Positions 10,377 through 21,997 of a stretch of 64,000 nucleotides of DNA are shown piece by piece. A model generated the notes under the pieces. It had not been told where the DNA came from and made no database searches. It saw only the letters and a program-made list of their open reading frames with translations. The DNA is from Chamaelirium japonicum (taxonomy: Eukaryota; Streptophyta; Magnoliopsida; Liliales; Melanthiaceae), in NCBI GenBank assembly GCA_947650365.1, contig OX393557.1, positions 26,132,385-26,196,384 on the forward strand. The letters run 5' to 3'. Position 1 is the stretch's first letter. Every line of letters starts with the position of its first letter. A program made the translations under genes and the position numbers.

Positions 10377-11000
10377 AGATCCATCAGGTCCCGGTGCCCT
10401 ATTTGTCGCACAAGCATACAATACACGTTGGATCTTTCCCGGATCCGGGATGCGAATGAGGAACTCATTCATGTTCGGGGAGATGCATCGCGTGAAGTCC
10501 TCCAAGTCCTGGAGATTAAGCTCCCTTGCCCTTGTCCATTGTTGCTGAAAGAAGTGGACTAAATTTTCTTGCACAACTCTCTGTTCCTCCATCACCATGT
10601 TTCCATTACATAGTCCACAAATACTATTATAAGACCGATGTGCTTTAGTACAGGCTTGAAAGAATTTTGTATTCCGATCTCGTAGCCACTTGACCCTAGA
10701 CTTATGTGTCCATAGTCTCTCCTCCTGAGTCAAAGCCCACTCTAGTTGAGCCTGCACCTGCTCCATCTCAGCATTGGGCTCCCCCTCGTTAGCAATCAGA
10801 TTTCCCTTCCTCTCAAGGTCTTGCCATAACGACTTCACCACATCATGGATATTACCTATTGTATTCTTGTTCCAATACGCTAAAGCAGATCGAGTAATAG
10901 GCAGGTTAATTTGCTGAGCACCATGTTTTCGAAATCTAGCAGTTTCGGACAACCTCCCGACAATCAGGTTGTTGTAACCAAGAGTTATTGAGCCCCCCAT
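10377..11000 (-). pseudogene. LINE ORF2 fragment, unit 1
   Basis: An open reverse frame covers the L1-type ORF2 region between endonuclease and reverse transcriptase: AYWNKNTIGNIHDVV, then a Glu/Gln-rich helix, KSRVKWLRDRNTKFFQACTK, and NRAPGPDG at the RT start. RT, endonuclease and poly(A) tail are absent here. Separate RT pieces exist at 45640-46230 and 63784-64000. The open frame reflects recent duplication of an old fragment, not a working gene. Confidence 0.82.
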
Positions 11001-11543
11001 CTGTTATTACACCAAGTAAAATGTTCGCCTCAGAAACAAACATCCCGTAGCCCACTCCGAACCATTTATGTCCATAATATCTCTCTATCACACTCCAAAG
11101 TACTCGTATACACTGTAGATATCATGACCGGACTTGCCCGAGGGCATGTGACGACCATATGTAGCATCTTCCTTGCCGCATTTCTTAAAGGACAAAGGAC
11201 AAGTATCCAAAATATAACTAAAGCTTATGTATGATAATACAGAGCAATTCAATGGATATTACCCTTTTAAACTAGGTAATACATGGTAAAAAAACATATA
11301 TCTTATTATATATAAGCATTACGGATACAATACTCTCTTATTGAGAAGAAGCTAGTGAACAAGTAGAGTATTTCGTCCACTTATTTCCATAGTTTTCAGA
11401 TGGTAACCATTAGAAACCTATCACGACGACAGCATAGGAGACGAGCATAGCGAAGCGAAGCGAACCCCCGAAGTTATTATCGACGTAGATCCCCGTATCA
11501 CCCTATAGCCATCGAAAACATACAACGAAAATGATAGAACATG
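11001..11543. other. 3' flank of the peptide gene, no other gene seen
   Basis: Identical in units 1, 2 and 3. Positions 11320-11543 resemble 35590-35830, 42800-43030, 51260-51490 and 54990-55220 (shared anchor GAACCCCCGAAGTTAT). On the reverse strand this lies just after the peptide stop codon, so it is probably 3'-UTR and downstream sequence kept in two diverged versions. Confidence 0.55.
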
Positions 11544-11834
11544 TTAATTCCTAGTGTAAAAATGGTCGATTAGTTTCATCTGACGGGTTGATTTGATAAT
11601 ACCCACATTATTTGGACGACGAACAACGGGAGCATTAGGATCAACATATTTCTCGCCAGCTTCCCCCTCGGATGCAAGCGCAACCTATATATGTAATCCG
11701 AAAGATAATGATCAATGGAGACAACTTCAGTCCTCTTATAAAGGTAAAGAGAGGCCAGGGGAGCCCACCTCGCAAGAGACCATGACGATGATTGTGACGA
11801 GGAGCAGCAGGGACAGTGCAAGCAGCTTCGCCAT
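11544..11834 (-). CDS. putative small secreted peptide precursor, unit 1
   Basis: Two-exon model on the reverse strand: exon 1 11834-11769, intron 11768-11685 (84 bp, GTGGGC...ATATAG), exon 2 11684-11544. The spliced frame is 68 codons. Residues 1-26 look like a signal peptide: Lys at position 3, a hydrophobic core (LLALSLLLLVTIIVMV) and an ALA/S cleavage site formed across the splice junction. The mature part would be about 42 residues, without cysteine, with VDPNAPVVRRPNN in the middle and a basic end DHFYTRN. Exon 2 and the splice sites are conserved, and a similar 3' end recurs elsewhere. I do not recognise the family. An unspliced reading gives a different 81-codon frame, which I consider a shadow. 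Confidence 0.6.
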
Positions 11835-12425
11835 GGCTACGCGTGGAGGAGCTAGGGCTTAGAACTTACACAAACTCTCTTGAGCTAGTGGAGGAGCCGG
11901 GTGGGAAACGACCATTTTGAAGGAGTCCTATAGCTCGATCCGGGCAACAAGAAGGATCCATATGAGACAGGCCGTTCTCTTTGTTGTCTGTGGTGGTCGT
12001 CTACACTCTTTTGGCCATCAAAACCTTCGATCCATACGAAGAGGTACTGGTTAAGGGATTATTTGCTTAAGGGTAAATTACTCTAACACCAGTTGAATTT
12101 TATGACAATTACAATGATAACCCCTCTTGTTTCTGAAATTACACCAAAACCTTTTATAGTTTAATTGTCTATATCAGATAGCCCCACCCTGTTAGCCAAC
12201 AGTTAGAGAAATGGATGAAAAATATTGACATATGCTGATGTCAGCCTATTTGAGAATGTTTAGTTTACCCGCACCTCTTTAAACAAGCAAGATCTGATTT
12301 TTTTTTCACTTGAGAGAAAAATAAATGGCAGGAGAGAGAAAGAGGGTTCTAGTGCATGCATATTCTGCCAACTCCGCCGCCTGGCTTCACCTCCAACCCA
12401 TACCACCTCATAACCCACCTCCACC
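11835..12425. other. upstream region of the peptide gene
   Basis: Contains the likely 5' UTR and promoter of the reverse-strand peptide gene. No perfect TATA box is evident; CTATAGG at about 11930 (reverse strand) is a weak candidate. Identical in all three units. The copies at 48430-49244 and 52290-52828 carry an extra coding-like segment here. Confidence 0.5.
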
Positions 12426-12935
12426 TAGGGCTGTAGCTTAGGCGGGTTGGACCCGACCCAACCCGAATTTTGGGTGGGTTTGGGTTGATGTATTTGAAGA
12501 TTGGGTTGGGTTAGGATTGAAAAAATACAACCCGAGTTGAATTTGGGTCGGGCTCAGGTTGAGGGGCCGGGCAACCTCACCCAACTCAAACCCGAAACAT
12601 ATGTATACCTATGAGTTTGTTATATATAGTTAATAATCACAAACATCCTGAGTACTCATATGTTTAGGGGTCGCAGTCACAGTCATCCGTTTCACCCAGT
12701 CCCATATTATTTATTTACTTCTTGCTTATCAAATGGACATTACCTAATGATCTAGTAAATTGTATGGATAAAAATGCGAAAAAAAGTTGTATGGTAGTGT
12801 GAGCAAGTATTAGTTTTTTAAAAAAATTTGATCTTCAAAGGGTAAAATTTTAAATAATAATTATACCCGAACCTGCACAACCCGACCCGTCCTACCAACT
12901 TGGGCTAACCCGAGCCCAAGTTGAGCATAGAAAAA
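12426..12935. mobile_element. hAT-like non-autonomous element, truncated, unit 1
   Basis: Begins TAGGGCTGTAGC followed by subterminal repeats of GGGTTGG/CCAACCC type (for example GGTTGGACCCGACCCAACCC). Full-length copies of about 620 bp end in GTTGCAGCCCTA, an imperfect inverted match. Here it stops at GAGCATAGAAA, where it joins the AT-rich block. Terminal sequence and subterminal repeats resemble plant non-autonomous hAT elements, but I find no target duplication. Confidence 0.55.
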
Positions 12936-13569
12936 TAGGACAATAACGCCCAAGCAAAGTTAATTAAATTTATATTTTCTATCATCAACTTATCACGAAT
13001 AATTTTTTGCATGAAAATCAATTAAAATCACTCCAAAATGTCGATTTAAAACCACAAAACAATTTAATTTTTTATTATGTATATTTTCATTAAAAAAATT
13101 TATTCTGTCAACAAACCAAATAGTTACTCTTTTTTACCAATTTATTATTCTTTATGTGTTACATAGAATCAACTTGGCTTCGCATAGTTAAAATTATTTT
13201 TGAAAAAAAAAATCATATTGTCACCAAATGAGCAGAAATATTGTTACAATCAATCGCCAATGAAGGTATTTTATTATATCAAATTGTTACTCTTTGCTAA
13301 CAGATTGTTACCCTTTACTAATTATTACTATTTTACTACGATTGTTACACTTTATATCTAGGGTTAAAATTATCATCTAAAAAATTTCTTTATTACATGT
13401 GCTTGATAGAAGGAGCCCGCGTTAGCCAGAACTAACAGATTTTCTCTTGACCAATTTTTACTCTATTGCTATAATTTTTACACTTTATTTATAAGGGTAA
13501 AATTATCATTTAAATTTTTTTGTTATTATATGTGCATGGGAGAACGAGCTCGCGTTAGACAAAGTCCAA
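12936..13569. other. AT-rich module block between units 1 and 2, no gene
   Basis: Starts AATAGGACAATAACGCCC and contains the diverged direct repeat. It matches 36012-36655, 43222-43846, 51681-52288 and 55414-56008. It spans the unit 1/unit 2 boundary at 13181/13182. Confidence 0.6.
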
Positions 13570-15461
13570 CTACACCACCACCACCCACACCACCACCACC
13601 ACTACCACCACCTCCTCCTCTGTCTCCCCTGCCACATACACCACCACCACCATCTGTTATATGTGTCTACCTTCGTCGCTCTACCGTTCCTCCCTCTGAG
13701 TTGGTTTCTGCTAGTACCTCCCCTCCACCTGCAGCTGCTCCCCCTTGCCCGATCGCGGATCTTGGCCCTGTTCGGTGATACCCTATGCGTAAACATCACC
13801 CTCCTGCTCGCTATGACTACTCTCCTGACAGGTTTGGCTACTCTGTGTTTACTCCTGGTTCTCCTGACACTTTTGGATACTCTGTTGTTGCCTCCTACTC
13901 TCCGTCCTATCAGGCCTTTCTTATAGCCCTTCACACCCATCGAGAGCCCCAATCATACCGTGAGGCAGTTGTTCACCCAGAGTGGCGACATGCCATGACA
14001 GTCGAGTTTGAGACCTTTCAGCAGACCTAGACGTGGGATTTGGTTCCTTGTCCCACGGGCGTGGTTCCTGTCAGCTGCAAATGGATCTTCAAGATCAAGA
14101 CTCGACCTGATGGGTCCATTGAGCGGCATAAGGCGCACTTGTTGTTCGTGGTTTCTCCCAAGAGTATGGGATTAACTACGAGGAGATGTTTGCTCTAGTG
14201 ACTTGGATGACTACCGTTCACACCCTCTTAACTGTGGCAGCTGCTAGAGGGTGGCCTCTATATCAGATGGATGTGACCAATGCATTTCTCCACGGTGATC
14301 TCTCAGAGGTGGTATACATGGCTCCCCCACTGGGCGTCCCTGCTCCTTCAAGTCACGTATGCCGTTTGCACAGAGCCATCTATGGGCTCAAGCAGGCCCC
14401 TCGTGTCTGGTTTGAGTGATTCTGTAGTGCAGTCCTGGCCGCCGGGTTTATTGAGCGCCACTCTGACTATGCCCTGTTCACTCGCTCCTCCAGTCAGGGT
14501 ATTGTAGTTCTTCTTCTCTATGTGGATGATATGATCATCACCAGGGATGACAGTGCCACCATAGCATCCCTTCAGCGTCACCTCCAGAGTCAGTTTGAGA
14601 TGAAAGATTTGGGCTCTCTTCACAACTTTTTAGGCCTCGAGATTACCCGGTCAGCTCGTGGTCTGTTGGTCTCCCAGCAAAAGTACATCTCCGACATCTT
14701 TGCTGATGCTGCTCTTACTGACTCTCGCATTGATGACACACCCATGGAGCTCAATTTGAAGCTTCTTACTACAGATGGTGAGCCGCTCCAGGATGTCTCC
14801 CGCTACCAGAGGCTGATTGGGATGCTCGTCTACCTCACTATGACCCGGCCAGACATTGCCCATGCTGTTGGTATTGTTAGTCAGTTTGTTCAGGCTTCAC
14901 GTTCAGTTCACTATGCAGCAGTCCTTCGGATTATCCGCTACCTCCGAGGCACCACCACCCGTTCACTACTTTTTCCCTCCACCTCTCCGTTGGTGCTGCG
15001 TGCCTACTCCGATGCAGATTGGACAGGAGATGTAGCCACTCGTCGTTCTACTATCGGATACTGTGTGTTTCTTGATGATTCTCTTATTTCTTGGCGAAGC
15101 AAGAAACAGGAGTCTGTTGCTGAATACAGGGCTATGGCTTCCACCACCGCAGAGATTGTCTGGCTTCGCCGCCTTCTACTCGACCAGGGAGTTGTGATAT
15201 CATGACCCACGCCTCTCTTCTGTGACAACCGGAGTGCTATTCAGATTGCTAGTAACCCAGTCTTCCACGAGTGAACAAAATACATTGAGATTGATTGTCA
15301 CTACGTTCACCAAGAGTTTCTCGACCCTACCATCTCCTTGCCATTCATTCCATCATCGGAGCAGACTGCTGATTTTCTGACTAAGCCCCTTACGATTGCT
15401 CGATTCCGGCATTTTATCGACAAACTCTCGGTCCATGATCCACCGTGAGTTTGAGGGGGAG
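13570..15461 (+). pseudogene. 5'-truncated copia pol, unit 2
   Basis: Same truncated RT/RNase H remnant, joined at the same CTACA. It has the TGA at 13777 and the one-base deletion near 14136 shared with unit 3, then unit 1-type bases after 14425, including the stop ending the RNase H frame at about 15203. The six-codon RNase H deletion is present. YVDD is intact (about 14520-14531). Confidence 0.9.
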
Positions 15462-15601
15462 TGTTAATGTAAAGATATGGGTCGGGTTACATGTACAGTC
15501 GGGTCGGGTTGTATGGGTATAAATGTACATATATATTGGGCATGAGTCCCTCAATGAAGGATATACTATTCTCTCCAAACCCTAGCCTCCATCTTCCAAC
15601 A
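15462..15601 (+). repeat. copia 3' LTR, unit 2
   Basis: 140-bp LTR, same flanks as in unit 1, with the purine tract before it and ATTAG after it. Confidence 0.93.
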
Positions 15602-15874
15602 ATTAGAATTTCTTATCTTGTATTGTGTTTCTTCTACCTTTTGGATTTAGACCGTATTTTTTCATGGTACACTTTTTGTACTCAGCTCAGCTTAAAAAAA
15701 CTTGTTTAGTATTTCTTTACTGTATAAAGTTTCATTATAAAATATTTAGTTTAGCTTCATCCTAGTTCAAAATAAATTCTAGCTACGCCCCTATGCAAGG
15801 CCAATTTATTTTTGTCAGACAGGGTGATGGACAATACCCACCGTCAGGTGACGGACACTGGGGTTCTAGGATAA
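15602..15874. other. module flank, no gene
   Basis: Repeat of 10104-10376. Confidence 0.6.
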
Positions 15875-16498
15875 AGATCCATCAGGTCCCGGTGCCCTAT
15901 TTGTCGCACAAGCATACAATACACGTTGGATCTTTCCCGGATCCGGGATGCGAATGAGGAACTCATTCATGTTCGGGGAGATGCATCGCGTGAAGTCCTC
16001 CAAGTCCTGGAGATTAAGCTCCCTTGCCCTTGTCCATTGTTGCTGAAAGAAGTGGACTAAATTTTCTTGCACAACTCTCTGTTCCTCCATCACCATGTTT
16101 CCATTACATAGTCCACAAATACTATTATAAGACCGATGTGCTTTAGTACAGGCTTGAAAGAATTTTGTATTCCGATCTCGTAGCCACTTGACCCTAGACT
16201 TATGTGTCCATAGTCTCTCCTCCTGAGTCAAAGCCCACTCTAGTTGAGCCTGCACCTGCTCCATCTCAGCATTGGGCTCCCCCTCGTTAGCAATCAGATT
16301 TCCCTTCCTCTCAAGGTCTTGCCATAACGACTTCACCACATCATGGATATTACCTATTGTATTCTTGTTCCAATACGCTAAAGCAGATCGAGTAATAGGC
16401 AGGTTAATTTGCTGAGCACCATGTTTTCGAAATCTAGCAGTTTCGGACAACCTCCCGACAATCAGGTTGTTGTAACCAAGAGTTATTGAGCCCCCCAT
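15875..16498 (-). pseudogene. LINE ORF2 fragment, unit 2
   Basis: Identical in translation to the fragment at 10377-11000. Confidence 0.82.
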
Positions 16499-17041
16499 CT
16501 GTTATTACACCAAGTAAAATGTTCGCCTCAGAAACAAACATCCCGTAGCCCACTCCGAACCATTTATGTCCATAATATCTCTCTATCACACTCCAAAGTA
16601 CTCGTATACACTGTAGATATCATGACCGGACTTGCCCGAGGGCATGTGACGACCATATGTAGCATCTTCCTTGCCGCATTTCTTAAAGGACAAAGGACAA
16701 GTATCCAAAATATAACTAAAGCTTATGTATGATAATACAGAGCAATTCAATGGATATTACCCTTTTAAACTAGGTAATACATGGTAAAAAAACATATATC
16801 TTATTATATATAAGCATTACGGATACAATACTCTCTTATTGAGAAGAAGCTAGTGAACAAGTAGAGTATTTCGTCCACTTATTTCCATAGTTTTCAGATG
16901 GTAACCATTAGAAACCTATCACGACGACAGCATAGGAGACGAGCATAGCGAAGCGAAGCGAACCCCCGAAGTTATTATCGACGTAGATCCCCGTATCACC
17001 CTATAGCCATCGAAAACATACAACGAAAATGATAGAACATG
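16499..17041. other. 3' flank of the peptide gene, unit 2
   Basis: Same sequence as 11001-11543. Confidence 0.55.
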
Positions 17042-17332
17042 TTAATTCCTAGTGTAAAAATGGTCGATTAGTTTCATCTGACGGGTTGATTTGATAATAC
17101 CCACATTATTTGGACGACGAACAACGGGAGCATTAGGATCAACATATTTCTCGCCAGCTTCCCCCTCGGATGCAAGCGCAACCTATATATGTAATCCGAA
17201 AGATAATGATCAATGGAGACAACTTCAGTCCTCTTATAAAGGTAAAGAGAGGCCAGGGGAGCCCACCTCGCAAGAGACCATGACGATGATTGTGACGAGG
17301 AGCAGCAGGGACAGTGCAAGCAGCTTCGCCAT
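17042..17332 (-). CDS. putative small secreted peptide precursor, unit 2
   Basis: Exon 1 17332-17267, intron 17266-17183, exon 2 17182-17042. Sequence identical to the unit 1 copy, including the intron, so the same 68-residue precursor with a 26-residue signal peptide is predicted. Confidence 0.6.
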
Positions 17333-17923
17333 GGCTACGCGTGGAGGAGCTAGGGCTTAGAACTTACACAAACTCTCTTGAGCTAGTGGAGGAGCCGGGT
17401 GGGAAACGACCATTTTGAAGGAGTCCTATAGCTCGATCCGGGCAACAAGAAGGATCCATATGAGACAGGCCGTTCTCTTTGTTGTCTGTGGTGGTCGTCT
17501 ACACTCTTTTGGCCATCAAAACCTTCGATCCATACGAAGAGGTACTGGTTAAGGGATTATTTGCTTAAGGGTAAATTACTCTAACACCAGTTGAATTTTA
17601 TGACAATTACAATGATAACCCCTCTTGTTTCTGAAATTACACCAAAACCTTTTATAGTTTAATTGTCTATATCAGATAGCCCCACCCTGTTAGCCAACAG
17701 TTAGAGAAATGGATGAAAAATATTGACATATGCTGATGTCAGCCTATTTGAGAATGTTTAGTTTACCCGCACCTCTTTAAACAAGCAAGATCTGATTTTT
17801 TTTTCACTTGAGAGAAAAATAAATGGCAGGAGAGAGAAAGAGGGTTCTAGTGCATGCATATTCTGCCAACTCCGCCGCCTGGCTTCACCTCCAACCCATA
17901 CCACCTCATAACCCACCTCCACC
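17333..17923. other. upstream region of the peptide gene, unit 2
   Basis: Same as 11835-12425. Confidence 0.5.
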
Positions 17924-18433
17924 TAGGGCTGTAGCTTAGGCGGGTTGGACCCGACCCAACCCGAATTTTGGGTGGGTTTGGGTTGATGTATTTGAAGATT
18001 GGGTTGGGTTAGGATTGAAAAAATACAACCCGAGTTGAATTTGGGTCGGGCTCAGGTTGAGGGGCCGGGCAACCTCACCCAACTCAAACCCGAAACATAT
18101 GTATACCTATGAGTTTGTTATATATAGTTAATAATCACAAACATCCTGAGTACTCATATGTTTAGGGGTCGCAGTCACAGTCATCCGTTTCACCCAGTCC
18201 CATATTATTTATTTACTTCTTGCTTATCAAATGGACATTACCTAATGATCTAGTAAATTGTATGGATAAAAATGCGAAAAAAAGTTGTATGGTAGTGTGA
18301 GCAAGTATTAGTTTTTTAAAAAAATTTGATCTTCAAAGGGTAAAATTTTAAATAATAATTATACCCGAACCTGCACAACCCGACCCGTCCTACCAACTTG
18401 GGCTAACCCGAGCCCAAGTTGAGCATAGAAAAA
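17924..18433. mobile_element. hAT-like non-autonomous element, truncated, unit 2
   Basis: Same truncated element and same fusion to the AT-rich block as in unit 1. Confidence 0.55.
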
Positions 18434-19067
18434 TAGGACAATAACGCCCAAGCAAAGTTAATTAAATTTATATTTTCTATCATCAACTTATCACGAATAA
18501 TTTTTTGCATGAAAATCAATTAAAATCACTCCAAAATGTCGATTTAAAACCACAAAACAATTTAATTTTTTATTATGTATATTTTCATTAAAAAAATTTA
18601 TTCTGTCAACAAACCAAATAGTTACTCTTTTTTACCAATTTATTATTCTTTATGTGTTAGATAGAATCAACTTGGCTTCGCATAGTTAAAATTATTTTTG
18701 AAAAAAAAAATCATATTGTCACCAAATGAGCAGAAATATTGTTACAATCAATCGCCAATGAAGGTATTTTATTATATCAAATTGTTACTCTTTGCTAACA
18801 GATTGTTACCCTTTACTAATTATTACTATTTTACTACGATTGTTACACTTTATATCTAGGGTTAAAATTATCATCTAAAAAATTTCTTTATTACATGTGC
18901 TTGATAGAAGGAGCCCGCGTTAGCAAGAACTAACAGATTTTCTCTTTACCAATTTTTACTCTATTGCTATAATTTTTACACTTTATTTATAAGGGTAAAA
19001 TTATCATTTAAATTTTTTTGTTATTATATGTGCATGGGAGAACGAGCTCGCGTTAGACAAAGTCCAA
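18434..19067. other. AT-rich module block between units 2 and 3, no gene
   Basis: Same block as 12936-13569. The unit boundary is at 18679/18680. Confidence 0.6.
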
Positions 19068-20959
19068 CTACACCACCACCACCTACACCACCACCACCAC
19101 TACCACCACCTCCTCCTCTGTCTCCCCTGCCACATACACCACCACCACCATCTGTTATATGTGTCTACCTTCGTCGCTCTACCGTTCCTCCCTCTGAGTT
19201 GGTTTCTGCTAGTACCTCCCCTCCACCTGCAGCTGCTCCCCCTTGCCCGATCGCGGATCTTGGCCCTGTTCGGTGATACCCTATGCGTAAACATCACCCT
19301 CCTGCTCGCTATGACTACTCTCCTGACAGGTTTGGCTACTCTGTGTTTACTCCTGGTTCTCCTGACACTTCTGGACACTCTGTTGTTGCCTCCTACTCTC
19401 CGTCCTATCAGGCCTTTCTTATAGCCCTTCACACCCATCGAGAGCCCCAATCATACCGTGAGGCAGTTGTTCACCCAGAGTGGCGACATGCCATGACAGT
19501 CGAGTTTGAGACCTTTCAGCAGACCTAGACGTGGGATTTGGTTCCTTGTCCCACGGGCGTGGTTCCTGTCAGCTGCAAATGGATCTTCAAGATCAAGACT
19601 CGACCTGATGGGTCCATTGAGCGGCATAAGGCGCACTTGTTGTTCGTGGTTTCTCCCAAGAGTATGGGATTAACTACGAGGAGATGTTTGCTCTAGTGAC
19701 TTGGATGACTACCGTTCACACCCTCTTAACTGTGGCAGCTGCTAGAGGGTGGCCTCTATATCAGATGGATGTGACCAATGCATTTCTCCACGGTGATCTC
19801 TCAGAGGTGGTATACATGGCTCCCCCACTGGGCGTCCCTGCTCCTTCAAGTCACGTATGCCGTTTGCACAGAGCCATCTATGGGCTCAAGCAGGCCCCTC
19901 GTGTCTGGTTTGAGTGATTCTGCAGTGCAGTCCTGGCCGCCAGTTTTGTTGAGCGCCACTCTGACTATGCCCTGTTCACTCTCTCCTCCAGTCAGGGTAT
20001 TTCAATTCTTCTTCTCTATGTGGATGATATCATCATCACCAGGGATGACAGTGCCACCATAGCATCCCTTCAGCATCACCTCTAGAGTCAGTTTGAGATG
20101 AAAGATTTGGGCTCTCTTCGCTACTTTTTAGGCCTCGAGATTACCCGGTCAGCTCGTGGTCTGTTGGTCTCCCAGCAAAAGTGCATCTCCGACATCTTTG
20201 CTGATGCTGCTCTTACTGACTCTCGCATTGATGACACACCCATGGAGCTCAATTTGAAGCTTCTTGCTACAGATGGTGAGCCGCTCCAGGATATCTCCCG
20301 CTACCAGAGGCTGATTGGGATGCTCGTCTACCTCACTATGACCCGGCCAGACATTGCCCATGCTGTTGGTATTGTTAGTCAGTTTGTTCAGGCTCCACGT
20401 TCAGTTCACTATGCAGCAGTCCTTCGGATTATCCACTACCTCCGAGGCACCATCACCCGTTCACTATTTTTTCCCTCCACCTCTCCGTTGGTGCTGCGTG
20501 CCTACTTCGATGCAGATTGGACAGGAGATGTAGCCACTCGTCGTTCTACTACCGGATACTGTGTGTTTCTTGGTGATTCTCTTATTTCTTGGCGAAGCAA
20601 GAAACAGGAGTCTGTTGCTGAATACAGGGCTATGGCTTCCACCACCGCAGAGATTGTCTGGCTTCCCCGCCTTCTACTCGACCTGGGAGTTGTGATATCC
20701 AGGCCCACGCCTCTCTTCTGTGACAACCAGAGTGCTATTCAGATTGCTAGTAACCCAGTCTTCCACGAGCGAACAAAACACATTGAGGTTGATTGTTACT
20801 ACGTTCGCCAAGAGTTTCTCGACCATACCATCTCCTTGCCATTCATTCCATCATCGGAGCAGACTGCTGATTTTCTGACGAAGCCCCTTACGATTGCTCG
20901 ATTCCGGCATTTTATCGACAAACTCTCGGTCCATGATCCACCGTGAGTTTGAGGGGGAG
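19068..20959 (+). pseudogene. 5'-truncated copia pol, unit 3
   Basis: Same truncation point. Stops in the RT part include 19274, 19526, 19915 and TAG at about 20083. From 20098 to 20946 the linker and RNase H frame is open to its original end (FIDKLSVHDPP), though the six-codon deletion (QESVAEY) is present. The active-site motif reads YVDDII (20018-20035). Confidence 0.9.
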
Positions 20960-21099
20960 TGTTAATGTAAAGAGATGGGTCGGGTTACATGTACAGTCGG
21001 GTCAGGTTGTATGGGTATAAATGTACATATATATTGGGCATGAGTCCCTCAATGAAGGATATACCATTCTCTCCAAACCCTAGCCTCCATCTTCCAACA
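20960..21099 (+). repeat. copia 3' LTR, unit 3
   Basis: 140-bp LTR with the same purine tract before and ATTAG after. Confidence 0.93.
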
Positions 21100-21373
21100 A
21101 TTAGAATTTCTTGCCTTGTATTGTGTTTCTTCTACCTTTTGGATTTAGACCGTATTTTTTCATGGTACACTTTTTGTACTCAGCTCAGCTTAAAAAAACT
21201 TGCTTAGTATTTCTTTACTGTATAAAGTTTCGTTATAAAATATTTAGTTTAGCTTCATCCTAGTTCAAAATAAATTCCTAGCTACGCCCCTATGCAAGGC
21301 CAATTTATTTTTGTCAGACAGGGTGATGGACAATACCCACCGTCAGGTGATGGACACTGGGGTTCTAGGATAA
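21100..21373. other. module flank, no gene
   Basis: Repeat of 10104-10376 with a few substitutions and one extra base. Confidence 0.6.
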
Positions 21374-21997
21374 AGATCCATCAGGTCCCGGTGCCCTATT
21401 TGTCGCACAGGCATACAATACACGTTGGATCTTTCCCGGATCCGGGATGCGAATGAGGAACTCATTCATGTTCGGGGAGATACATCGCGTGAAGTCCTCC
21501 AAGTCCTGGAGATTAAGCTCCCTTGCACTTGTCCATTGTTGCTGAAAGAAGTGGACTAAATTTTCTTGCACAACTCTCCGTTCCTCCATCACCATGTTTC
21601 CATTACATAGTCCACAAATACTATTATAAGACCGATGTGCTTTAGTACAGGCTTGAAAGAATTTTGTATTCCGATCTCGTAGCCACTTGACCCTAGACTT
21701 ATGTGTCCATAGTCTCTCCTCCTGAGTCAAAGCCCACTCTAGTTGAGCCTGCACCTGCTCCATCTCAGCATTAGGCTCCCCCTCGTTAGCAATCCGATTT
21801 CCCTTCCTCTCAAGGTCTTGCCATAATGACTTCACCACATCATGGATATTACCTATTGTATTCTTGTTCCAATACGCTAAAGCAGATCGAGTAATAGGCA
21901 GGTTTAATTGCTGAGCACCATGTTTTCGAAATCTAGCAGTTTCGGACAACCTCCCGACAATCAGGTTGTTGTAACCAAGAGTTATTGAGCCCCCCAT
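21374..21997 (-). pseudogene. LINE ORF2 fragment, unit 3
   Basis: Same ORF2 region as in unit 1, with a few amino-acid differences (for example QQLNLPITRSA). The frame is open through NRAPGPDG. Confidence 0.82.

Larger units (their letters stand above)
7683..13181. repeat. tandem unit 1 (5499 bp)
   Basis: First of three tandem copies, period 5499 then 5498 bp. It contains an AT-rich block, a 5'-truncated copia with 3' LTR, a LINE fragment, the secreted-peptide gene and part of a hAT-like element, and ends with the same AT-rich block that starts the next unit. In the units' right part GAGCATAGAAA from the hAT-like element is joined to AATAGGACAATAACG of the AT-rich block (about 12933). In the single-copy modules these two sequences lie kilobases apart, so the unit arose from a derived, already rearranged module. 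Confidence 0.93.
13182..18679. repeat. tandem unit 2 (5498 bp), recombinant
   Basis: Same content as unit 1. Its left part, up to about 14359, shares nearly all diagnostic bases with unit 3 (for example the one-base deletion near 14136 and ACATACACC at 13631). From about 14425 it shares the unit 1 bases. Few private changes are seen. It is thus a chimera of units 3 and 1. Confidence 0.92.

Noticed and set aside
11576..11821. 81-codon reverse ORF through the peptide gene
   Set aside because: It is read in a different frame across the intron; the spliced model gives a signal peptide and a conserved C-terminus.
12426..12935. GGGTTGG repeats as telomeric sequence
   Set aside because: The spacing and both-strand arrangement fit subterminal repeats of a small hAT-like element, and the plant telomere unit TTTAGGG is not present.
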